A stretch of DNA of 64,000 nucleotides from Rhodopseudomonas julia (GTDB lineage: Bacteria > Pseudomonadota > Alphaproteobacteria > Rhizobiales > Afifellaceae). The notes under the pieces are model-generated. The model was not told the origin of the DNA, searched no databases, and saw only the letters and a program-made list of their open reading frames with translations. Position 1 is the stretch's first letter; every line of letters starts with the position of its first letter. The position numbers were made by a program, and so were the translations under genes. The stretch lies in NCBI RefSeq assembly GCF_030813515.1, contig NZ_JAUSUK010000002.1:992001-1056000 (forward strand). Direction: 5' to 3'. Below, piece after piece: positions 57,478-64,000 of the stretch.

Positions 57478-58413
57478 TCAGAGAGGCGGCAGGCCAGCGC
57501 CACAGACCGGCGCACAGACAATCTCGTTGTCTCGCGTCGAAATGGAGCCGGTCGCAAGCGCCGCCATCGCCGCCGCACCGCTCGAATCCGCAGCGAGACC
57601 GAACTCGAACCAGAGCTGCTTTGCCGCCGCTTCCATGGCGGCATCTTCGATCAACACGACTTCGTCGACGACTTGCCGCGTCAGCGCAAACAGCCGCTCG
57701 TCGGTCCGCTGGCATGCCATCGTCGGCACGTTGCTGGTGACTTGATCCAGGGTGACGACATGCCCGGCCTTGAGCGAGGCATGGAGCGTCGGCGATCCGA
57801 CCGGCTCCACTCCGATGATCCGGATCGAGGGTTTCAGCGCCTTGAGCGCCACGGCGGCCCCGGTGATGAACCCGCCGCCGCCGACGGCAATGACCACCGT
57901 CTCGACATCCGGAAGGTCGTCGAAAATCTCCAGGCCGACGGTTCCCTGGCCGGCAACGATCAGGGGGTCGGCGAAGGAGTGGAAGTAAAGCGCGCCGGTC
58001 TTCTCGACATAGGCGTGTGCGCCGGCATTGGCCTCGTCGAAATTGGCGCCGCCAATCACCGTCTCGGCGCCCCAGCGGCGCATCTTGTCGACTTTCTCGG
58101 CCTGAACGTTTTCCGGCAGGAAGATGGTGGCCGGGACGTTCTTGAGGCTCGCGCTGCGGGCAACGGCGAGGCCGTGATTGCCGCCCGAAGCCGCCACCAG
58201 GCCGCGCTCGACATCCTTCGGATCGGAGGCGAGGAGCTTGTTGGCGGCCCCGCGCGCTTTGAACGAGCCGGAAGGCTGAAGACATTCGAGCTTCAGATGG
58301 AGGCTGCCCGCGCAGACGGGATTGCGGAACTGCGTGGCAGGCAGAAGCGGCGTGCGCCGGACATAGCCGTCGATCCGTCGGGCTGCGGCGCGAACGTCGT
58401 CGAGATCGATCAT
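57478..58413 (-). CDS. PLP-dependent threonine/serine dehydratase-like enzyme
   Basis: 311 residues, fold type II. The PLP lysine is Lys52 in PSGSFKARGA; SGGNHGLAVARSA and the Gly loop VGGGGFITG bind the cofactor. No C-terminal ACT domain, so it is the short catabolic form. Related enzymes include EutB of ectoine catabolism and hydroxyaspartate dehydratases. Start ATG 58413 follows AGAAGG and overlaps the stop of the deacylase gene (ATGA). The product, a 2-aminoacrylate-type enamine, is the kind of compound RidA clears, and a RidA gene is in the same locus. Confidence 0.85.
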   Translation of the reverse strand: MIDLDDVRAAARRIDGYVRRTPLLPATQFRNPVCAGSLHLKLECLQPSGSFKARGAANKLLASDPKDVERGLVAASGGNHGLAVARSASLKNVPATIFLPENVQAEKVDKMRRWGAETVIGGANFDEANAGAHAYVEKTGALYFHSFADPLIVAGQGTVGLEIFDDLPDVETVVIAVGGGGFITGAAVALKALKPSIRIIGVEPVGSPTLHASLKAGHVVTLDQVTSNVPTMACQRTDERLFALTRQVVDEVVLIEDAAMEAAAKQLWFEFGLAADSSGAAAMAALATGSISTRDNEIVCAPVCGAGLPPL

Positions 58414-59474
58414 ATGAGATCCTTCTGGTAGGGGGCGGCGACGACAAGACAGCAATTGCCGGGATTGACCCGCCCAGGATGCCGCCGTCCATAGAGAATG
58501 CCGTCCTGGCCGTAGGCAAGATCGAGCGGGGTGCGTGTCGGATTGTCGACGAAATGAATGCGTCCCGCCGCCTGGTTCTTTTTCACCCAGGTTCCATTGG
58601 CATGGAAGGGCTCGAAGACACCGGCCTCCGGCGCGAAGACGTAACCGCGCTCGCCAGGTATCTCCAGGACGTTCCGTTCTTCCTGCGCTTTGTTTGGCTC
58701 TCCGGCGATGACGCCGAGATGGTGTAGCACATTGTGCACGCCGCGTCTGGCAATCGACAGCGCTTCGAGCGAGACGGTGCCCGCGCCGGCCATCTCCGTG
58801 CCGACCGTGGTCAGTCCCGCATGGACGGCGGCCGCGGTCGAGGTGCGCTCCTCGCCGAGATTGCTGATGACGACCGTTAGCGGCGCGTCGAAGGCGAGCA
58901 CGGCCTCGATGTTGCGCTTCAGATGCTCGGGATCCTTTGTGGGCTCGACGATGGCGCTCGGCAGAATGTCGAGCGAAGAACCGCCGGAATGCAGATCGAT
59001 GAAGGCATCGGCGATCGGATAGAGGCGGTCGCAGACAAAGGCCGAAATCTGCTGCGAGATGGTGCCGGCCGGATCGCCCGGATAGGTGCGGTTGAGGTTG
59101 AGCCCATCGACGGGCGAGGTGCGATGCGCAGCCTGTACGGCCGGCAGGTTGAGCGCCGGGACGATGATGACGCGGCCCGAAATGTCCTCCGGCTTCAACT
59201 CGCGGAAGAGCTCGCCAAGCACGATCGGTCCCTCGTGCTCGTCACCGTGATTGCCGCCGGTGAGGAGCACCGTTGGGCCATTGCCGTTCTTGATGACCGC
59301 GATGGGGATTCGTACCGCCCCCCAGGCGTCGTCATGCGGCGAATGCGGAATGTGAATATGGCCGGTCTGGCGGCCTTCACGCTCGAAATCGATCGTCGCA
59401 AAAGCCGTGCTCTTGCGGGGTCTTTTCTCATTGAAATCGGTCAATTGCACTGCCTGCAGCCGAGGGGTTGTCAT
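58410..59474 (-). CDS. Succinylglutamate desuccinylase/aspartoacylase-family deacylase, DoeB-like
   Basis: 354 residues from ATG 59474; an earlier in-frame codon at 59501 would cover the operator and is rejected. Zinc ligands: His76 and Glu79 in GGNHGDEHEGP, and His162 in DLHSGG; NLNR at 127-130 fits the substrate-carboxylate site of the family. The overall pattern, including HSPHDDAWGAVRIPI and SIARRGVHNVLHHLG, resembles N-acetyl-diaminobutyrate deacetylase DoeB/EutE. It should hydrolyse an N-acyl amino acid. Coupled to the dehydratase downstream. Confidence 0.82.
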   Translation of the reverse strand: MTTPRLQAVQLTDFNEKRPRKSTAFATIDFEREGRQTGHIHIPHSPHDDAWGAVRIPIAVIKNGNGPTVLLTGGNHGDEHEGPIVLGELFRELKPEDISGRVIIVPALNLPAVQAAHRTSPVDGLNLNRTYPGDPAGTISQQISAFVCDRLYPIADAFIDLHSGGSSLDILPSAIVEPTKDPEHLKRNIEAVLAFDAPLTVVISNLGEERTSTAAAVHAGLTTVGTEMAGAGTVSLEALSIARRGVHNVLHHLGVIAGEPNKAQEERNVLEIPGERGYVFAPEAGVFEPFHANGTWVKKNQAAGRIHFVDNPTRTPLDLAYGQDGILYGRRHPGRVNPGNCCLVVAAPYQKDLI

Positions 59475-59485
59475 CCATAACAAAA

Positions 59486-59501
59486 ATGATAACGTTGTCA
59501 T
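59486..59501. promoter_or_regulatory. Candidate LacI-family operator between divergent catabolic genes
   Basis: ATGATAACGTTGTCAT, a 16-bp palindrome with one mismatched pair and central CG, the layout of LacI-family sites. It lies 12 bases from the deacylase start and 71 from the PLP-enzyme start, so one regulator could control both directions. No regulator gene is in the window. Confidence 0.5.
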
Positions 59502-59571
59502 TACTCCGTGTCCACAACGTCAGACTCGTCATTTGGGGCACGAAGCGTCAGCAGGGGGCGAGCGGGATTTC

Positions 59572-60927
59572 ATGGTTATGGATGCATCGGCAGCTGCGTC
59601 TGGCGGCACGAGCGTTGGCAGTTGCGACGGATCTCTGGCCGCCGAGATGGCGCATGATTTTATTGTCGACGACACGCTTCGCGGCATTCCGGCGGGGACG
59701 GATCCCTTCCCGGGTGCGGAGATTGCCGCGCGTGCCTGGTCCCCGACGGCGGGCGACCTTGCCTGTCCCGTGCTCACGGTGCAGGAAAGTGCCTATCGCT
59801 CGAACCGGGACGCAATTTTCGCCTATGTCCGGGAGGCGGGCGCACTTCTTGCCCCGCATGCCAAGACGCCAATGTCGCCGGCGCTCGCACGCGATCTCGT
59901 CGCCCATGGCGCATGGGGGCTTTCCGCCGCCAATCTCCAGCAGGCGAGCGTGCTTCTCAAGGCGGGCGTGACGCGTCTGCTTCTCGCCAACCAGATCGGC
60001 GGTGAGGTGAACGGCGAACGTCTTGGGCGCCTGCTTGCACGCTATCCGGAGGCGGAGATCGTGCTTTTTGTCGATTCCCCAACCGCATTGGCAGCGGCCG
60101 CGCGCGCAGGCGAGGCGGCCGGACGGTCGCAGCCTGTGATGATCGAGGTGGGGCTCGCGCGTGCCGGCTGCCGGACGGCGGAGGTAGCTCAATGCCTCAT
60201 CGATATCGCTTGCGATACACCGCAGATCGCGCTTGCCGGTGTGGCCGCCTATGAAGGTGCTGTTGCGAGCGAGGACGAAGCCGTGACGCAGAAGGCTATC
60301 GCGGCGCTGAACCGTCTGGCGGCCGATGTGTTTGCCAGCGTGCGCAAGGCCGAACCGAAACGTCGCCTCATCCTCTCGGCCGGTGGCTCGCAGTTCTTCG
60401 ACCTCGTCGTCGAGAAACTGAAGGCGGTCGCCGACGCCGACGGCAATGCGGATCTGATGCTGCGGAGCGGCGCGATCTTCTTTCACGATCACGGCGTCTA
60501 CGCCCGCGCTTTTAAGCGGATGGATACCCGTCGCGGCTTTGTGCGCGACGGCGAAATCGTGGCGGCGTCCGACATTTTCAAGCCGGCGATGCGGCTATGG
60601 GCCGAAGTGCTTTCGCGGCCTGAGCCCAGTCTCGCGATCTGCGGCCTCGGCATGCGCGATGTGTCTTTCGATCAGGGTTTCCCGATCGCGCTTGCCGCAT
60701 GGCGGGGAGGGGAGAAGGGCGAGAACCTTCGAGGCGTCGCGGCGATCGAGAAGCTCAACGATCAGCACGGTTTTCTGCGTATCGACGAAGAGGTTTCGCT
60801 GTCGGTGGGCGACATCGTCGAATTCGGCATTTCGCATCCCTGCACCTGCTTCGATCGCTGGCGTGCCTTCTTCGTGATCAATGACGCGCATCGCGTCACG
60901 TCGGTCCATCAAACCTTCTTCGGCTGA
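59572..60927 (+). CDS. DSD1-type PLP enzyme (D-serine/D-threonine/hydroxyaspartate dehydratase-like amino-acid deaminase)
   Basis: 451 residues from ATG 59572; ATG 59578 is also possible. Fold type III (alanine-racemase-like) barrel with the PLP lysine Lys98 in APHAKTPMSPALA, then a beta domain ending in GISHPCTCFDRWR, whose His and Cys match the zinc site of eukaryotic-type D-serine dehydratase. Relatives remove the hydroxyl and amino groups of D-serine, D-threonine or hydroxyaspartate. It carries an unusually long N-terminus of ~60 residues. First gene of the rightward operon, six bases before the first permease gene. Confidence 0.82.
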   Translation: MVMDASAAASGGTSVGSCDGSLAAEMAHDFIVDDTLRGIPAGTDPFPGAEIAARAWSPTAGDLACPVLTVQESAYRSNRDAIFAYVREAGALLAPHAKTPMSPALARDLVAHGAWGLSAANLQQASVLLKAGVTRLLLANQIGGEVNGERLGRLLARYPEAEIVLFVDSPTALAAAARAGEAAGRSQPVMIEVGLARAGCRTAEVAQCLIDIACDTPQIALAGVAAYEGAVASEDEAVTQKAIAALNRLAADVFASVRKAEPKRRLILSAGGSQFFDLVVEKLKAVADADGNADLMLRSGAIFFHDHGVYARAFKRMDTRRGFVRDGEIVAASDIFKPAMRLWAEVLSRPEPSLAICGLGMRDVSFDQGFPIALAAWRGGEKGENLRGVAAIEKLNDQHGFLRIDEEVSLSVGDIVEFGISHPCTCFDRWRAFFVINDAHRVTSVHQTFFG

Positions 60928-60933
60928 GGTTTC

Positions 60934-61602
60934 ATGCAGAATCTCAATTTTCAGCAGGTCTTGCGATATCGCGAGGAGTTCATCGACGGCCTGCTGGCAA
61001 CATTGCAGATGACTGGCATTTCCGCCTTTTTCGGGCTTATCATTGGTGTCGTGGGTGCACTCCTCCTCACCCGCGGGCCGAAGCCGCTTCGCATCCTCCT
61101 GAAGAGCTACATCGAGATCATCCGCAATACGCCGCCGCTGATCCAGCTCTTCATCATCTTCTTCATCTTTCCGAGCATTGGCGTGCGCCTGTCGCCGTTC
61201 CCGGCCGCCTGCGTCGCGCTCAGCATCTACTTCGGCGCTTACGCCATCGAGATCATCCGCTCGGGCCTCAATTCGATCCCGAAGAGCCAGATTGAGGCGG
61301 GCGAATGCCTCGGCCTGACGTCCTTTGAGGTGTTCCGCTTCGTCATTCTTCCGCCGGCGCTGCGCAACATCTATCCCTCGCTCACCAGCCAGCTCGTGCT
61401 GCTGCTTCTCGGCACGTCGGTTGCCTCGCAGATCGCGGCGACGGAGCTCTTCCACACGGCGACCTTCGTGGAATCGCGCACCTTCCGTTCTTTTGAGGTC
61501 TATGCGCTGATTTCCGCAATCTACGTCGTCGTCGTCGTCGCAAGCCGGGTCATGTTCGCCGCCATCGGAGCGTTTGCGTTCCGCTGGCCCGTGCGCCGCT
61601 AG
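60934..61602 (+). CDS. Amino-acid ABC transporter permease (HisM/GlnP type), first
   Basis: 222 residues, about five helices. The polar-amino-acid permease loop is seen in EIIRSGLNSIPKSQIEAGECLGLT, and ILPPALRNIYPSLTSQLVLL follows. The N-terminal helix region includes EFIDGLLATLQMTGISAFFG. Works with the permease and ATPase downstream. Confidence 0.9.
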   Translation: MQNLNFQQVLRYREEFIDGLLATLQMTGISAFFGLIIGVVGALLLTRGPKPLRILLKSYIEIIRNTPPLIQLFIIFFIFPSIGVRLSPFPAACVALSIYFGAYAIEIIRSGLNSIPKSQIEAGECLGLTSFEVFRFVILPPALRNIYPSLTSQLVLLLLGTSVASQIAATELFHTATFVESRTFRSFEVYALISAIYVVVVVASRVMFAAIGAFAFRWPVRR

Positions 61603-61624
61603 GCCTTCCGGAGATACGCCCAAG

Positions 61625-62275
61625 ATGCGCAGCCTTTCGACTGTCGACCTCATTGCCTTTTTGTACGGCTTCCAGTGGACGCTGGTGCTGGTCGTGCTCT
61701 CCTTCTTTTTCGGAGGTCTGCTCGGTCTCGTTCTGGCGCTTCTGCGCACGAGCCCGTTCCTGCCGCTCCGGCTGTTTGCCGCGCTCATCCTGCAGGTTGT
61801 GCAGGGTGTGCCGCTGCTGGCGCTCCTGATGTTCTTTTACTTCGGCATGCCGGTGTTCCTGGGCGTCGAAGTGCCGTCGCTGGCGGCGGTGACGGTCGCC
61901 TTCTCCATCTATTCCGGCGTCTTCCTGGGCGAAATCTGGCGGGGCGGCATCCAGGCGGTCAAATTCACCCAATGGGAGGCGGGCGCCTCGCTCGGGCTCA
62001 GCCGCTACGAGCAGTTCCGCTTCATCATCGCGCCGCAGGCTCTGAAGATCTCGCTGCCGGCGACGGTCGGCTTCCTCGTCCAGCTCATCAAGGGCACATC
62101 GCTTGCGGCGGTCGTCGGCTTCGTGGAGCTGACGCGGGCCGGCCAGATCGCCGCTGCGGCGACGTTCCAGCAGATCCTCGTCTACTCCATCGTCGCGGCG
62201 GTCTATTTCGCGATCTGCTTCCCGCTCACCACCTGGTCCCGTTCACTCGAGGCGCGTCTCAATGGCACTGGTTGA
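61625..62275 (+). CDS. Amino-acid ABC transporter permease (HisM/GlnP type), second
   Basis: 216 residues; start at ATG 61625 after GGAGA, because the longer reading overlaps the previous gene. Conserved loop GEIWRGGIQAVKFTQWEAGA, then ASLGLSRYEQFRFIIAPQAL. Its end overlaps the ATPase gene by 14 bases, so the two are coupled. Confidence 0.9.
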   Translation: MRSLSTVDLIAFLYGFQWTLVLVVLSFFFGGLLGLVLALLRTSPFLPLRLFAALILQVVQGVPLLALLMFFYFGMPVFLGVEVPSLAAVTVAFSIYSGVFLGEIWRGGIQAVKFTQWEAGASLGLSRYEQFRFIIAPQALKISLPATVGFLVQLIKGTSLAAVVGFVELTRAGQIAAAATFQQILVYSIVAAVYFAICFPLTTWSRSLEARLNGTG

Positions 62276-62993
62276 AATCAAGAACGTCCGCAAATCCTTC
62301 GGAGATCTGGAGGTACTGAAGGACGTCTCGCTCAATATCGAGGAAGGCGAGATCGTCACGATCATCGGGCGCAGTGGCTCGGGCAAGAGCACCCTCTTGC
62401 GTTGCATTAACGCGCTCGAAGCCATTCAGGCCGGCGAGATCCAGGTCGAGGGGCAGAGCGTCTTTCCGAAGATGAATGGCCTCCGCGAACTGCGCCAGAA
62501 GGTTGGCATCGTTTTCCAGGCCTTCAATCTGTTTCCGCATCTGACGGTAGAGCGCAATATCACGCTGGCGCCGGTCCGCACGAAAAGGGTCGACAAGGCG
62601 GGGGCGCGCGCGCTTGCCGAGAAGGTGCTCACGCAAGTCGGGCTAGCGGAGAAGATCGACGCCTACCCCGAACAGCTTTCGGGCGGCCAGCAGCAGCGCG
62701 TGGCGATTGCGCGCTGTCTCGCCATGTCGCCCAATCTCATGCTCTTCGATGAGGTCACGTCGGCGCTCGATCCCGAACTCGTCGGGGAAGTTCTCAAGGT
62801 CATGGAGGACATGGCCAGGAGGGGCATGACGATGATCCTGGTCACCCACGAAATGGGCTTTGCCCGCAACGTGGCGACCAAGCTCGTCTTCATGCATCAG
62901 GGCAAGGTCTGGGAAGAAGGACCACCCGCGGAATTGTTCGCAAATCCCAAGACGCCGGAGCTCCAGAGCTTCATAGGCTCACACCGTCACTAG
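62262..62993 (+). CDS. Amino-acid ABC transporter ATP-binding protein
   Basis: 243 residues. Walker A GRSGSGKST, Q-loop GIVFQAFNLFPHLTV, signature LSGGQQQRVAIARCLAM, Walker B MLFDEVTSALDP and H-loop VTHEMGFA are all intact. Belongs to the polar amino-acid uptake (GlnQ/HisP) group. Confidence 0.93.
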   Translation: MALVEIKNVRKSFGDLEVLKDVSLNIEEGEIVTIIGRSGSGKSTLLRCINALEAIQAGEIQVEGQSVFPKMNGLRELRQKVGIVFQAFNLFPHLTVERNITLAPVRTKRVDKAGARALAEKVLTQVGLAEKIDAYPEQLSGGQQQRVAIARCLAMSPNLMLFDEVTSALDPELVGEVLKVMEDMARRGMTMILVTHEMGFARNVATKLVFMHQGKVWEEGPPAELFANPKTPELQSFIGSHRH

Positions 62994-63005
62994 AGGAAGA
63001 CAGCC

Positions 63006-63791
63006 ATGTTCAAGCTTAAAGCGTTTGCGATCGCCGTCGGCATCGCGATTGCTTCAACCATCCCCGCCAAGGCCGACAAGCTTCAGGACATCCTGTCCGC
63101 TGGCGAAATCCGCGTTGGCGTGCTGCTCGATGTCGCCCCCTGGGGCTTCAAGGACGAAAACGGCGACCCCGCCGGGCTCGACGTCGATGTTGCCAATCTC
63201 CTGGCGGACGATCTCGGCGTTGACCTAAAGCTCGTTCAGGTGACCGGCCCCAACCGCATTCCGAGCCTGCTCGCCGACAAGGTCGACGTTCTCGTGGCGG
63301 CGCTCGGTGCCACGCCGGAACGCGCCCAGCAGGTTGCCTTCTCGCAGCCCTATGCCGCCGTCCAGCTTGGTGTCTACGGCCCGGCCGATATGGAAAAGGC
63401 CGAAACGCCCGACCAGCTCGCCGGCCAGAGCATCGCCGTTGCCAAGGGCACGACGCTCGATCTGTGGCTGAGCGATAATGCGCCGGACGCCAATCTCATC
63501 CGCTTCGAAGACGTTCCCTCGGTGCTCTCCGCCTATATGGCCGGTCAGGCAAGCTCGTTTGCCGAAAACAGCGCCATCGTCGCCGAAGCGGCCAAGAACA
63601 ATCCGGACGTAGAGATGGACCTCAAGTTCCTCATCCGCCAGTCGCCGGCGCATATCGGCATCCGTCATGGCGAGCCGGACTTGCTGCGCTGGCTGGACAC
63701 CTTCCTTTTCTCCAATCGCATGAACGGCAAGCTGCCGGAGCTGCAGGAGAAGTGGTTCAACGTGAAGCAGGATAACCTGCCTCACATCTGA
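63006..63791 (+). CDS. Amino-acid ABC transporter substrate-binding protein
   Basis: 261 residues. Signal peptide MFKLKAFAIAVGIAIASTIP, likely cut after AKA. Family 3 solute-binding features: GEIRVGVLLDVAPWGFKDE, GLDVDVANLLADDLGVD, and the NRIPSLLADKVDVLVAALGATPER region with the conserved T-PER. The ligand carboxylate/amine residues fit an alpha-amino acid; the exact one is unknown. Last transporter gene, 27 bases before the RidA gene. Confidence 0.9.
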   Translation: MFKLKAFAIAVGIAIASTIPAKADKLQDILSAGEIRVGVLLDVAPWGFKDENGDPAGLDVDVANLLADDLGVDLKLVQVTGPNRIPSLLADKVDVLVAALGATPERAQQVAFSQPYAAVQLGVYGPADMEKAETPDQLAGQSIAVAKGTTLDLWLSDNAPDANLIRFEDVPSVLSAYMAGQASSFAENSAIVAEAAKNNPDVEMDLKFLIRQSPAHIGIRHGEPDLLRWLDTFLFSNRMNGKLPELQEKWFNVKQDNLPHI

Positions 63792-63818
63792 TCGAAAAAA
63801 GAGAGTAGACGGAAAGAC

Positions 63819-64000
63819 ATGACCATCACGCGTTACGAAAGCGGTCCGCGCATGAGCCAGGCCGTTGCGGCCAACGGCTTCGTCCATGTCGCCGGCCAGG
63901 TGGCCGACAACCGCAAGGCTTCCATCGAGCAACAGACGGAGGAAGTCCTTGCAAAAATCCTGGCCCTCGTCGAGGGCGCTGGATCAGACAAGTCGAAGAT
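63819..64000 (+). CDS. RidA (YjgF/YER057c/UK114) family protein, 5' part
   Basis: First 60 residues only; the gene runs off the window. TRYESGPRMSQAVAANGFVH and HVAGQVADN match the start of RidA-family proteins, though the stretch is closer to the variant subgroups than to canonical RidA. Such proteins hydrolyse reactive enamines and imines made by PLP dehydratases, which fits the two PLP enzymes of this locus. Starts after GGAAAGA. Confidence 0.8.
   Translation, partial: MTITRYESGPRMSQAVAANGFVHVAGQVADNRKASIEQQTEEVLAKILALVEGAGSDKSK

Noticed and set aside
57134-57745. 203-codon ORF on the plus strand right of the island
   Set aside because: Its second half is antisense to the well-supported dehydratase gene and its first half is Ser/Arg-rich without recognisable features.
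60595-61788. 397-codon minus-strand ORF opposite the DSD1-type enzyme and permease genes
   Set aside because: Charged, repetitive translation opposite clear membrane-protein genes; a shadow frame.
57478-63791. Assignment as the ectoine uptake and utilisation operon (ehu/eut/doe)
   Set aside because: The deacylase and dehydratase resemble EutE/DoeB and EutB, but cyclodeaminase, DoeA hydrolase and EutA are absent and a DSD1-type enzyme is present instead.

Overview
The window is about 64 kb of high-GC chromosome from an alphaproteobacterium, most likely of the order Hyphomicrobiales (Rhizobiales). The gene order rpoC-rpsL-rpsG-fusA-tuf-rpsJ through rplQ, the RpoA sequence, an ATP12-family chaperone and propionyl-CoA carboxylase support this. 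The genus cannot be told from sequence alone. No intact transposase or integrase is present.

Region 1 (1-20.7 kb) is the conserved transcription/translation block: the end of rpoC, then the str, S10, spc and alpha ribosomal-protein operons with secY, adk and rpoA. Two details stand out. A 29-codon ORF with one hydrophobic segment sits between rpoC and rpsL and has its own strong terminator. Between adk and rpsM a good promoter is followed about 25 bases later by a terminator-like hairpin, which looks like a leader attenuator for the alpha operon.

Region 2 (20.8-47.2 kb) holds ordinary housekeeping and accessory genes: a DegP-like protease, rarA, a BCCT transporter, an RluC-type pseudouridine synthase, an ATP12 chaperone, a Tat-exported molybdoprotein with its cytochrome b, pccB, two EamA exporters (one divergent from a MocR regulator), a sugar-type ABC transporter split into two convergent operons with a SIS-domain isomerase, a FabF-like synthase, a TPP enzyme, tRNA-Glu, glyoxalase I, a sirtuin, a double cold-shock protein and a DUF192 protein.

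Region 3 (47.28-57.13 kb) is a genomic island in the tRNA-Pro(TGG) gene. A 78-bp direct repeat, made of the 3' end of the tRNA plus 48 bp of flank and with 75 of 78 bases identical, bounds 9.8 kb. Inside are a complete type I-C CRISPR-Cas system (cas3-cas5-cas8c-cas7-cas4-cas1-cas2 and an array of eight perfect repeats plus one decayed repeat), one orphan ORF, and a frameshifted, truncated tyrosine-integrase remnant next to the right repeat. This appears to be a CRISPR-Cas locus delivered by an integrative element that has since lost its integrase and is fixed in place.

Region 4 (57.5-64 kb) is an amino-acid catabolic locus. A DoeB-like deacylase and a threonine-dehydratase-like enzyme are read leftwards. 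A DSD1-type PLP enzyme, a polar amino-acid ABC transporter and a RidA-family protein are read rightwards. A near-perfect palindrome of LacI type lies in the divergent promoter region. The substrate is unknown; a hydroxy or N-acylated amino acid is the best guess.
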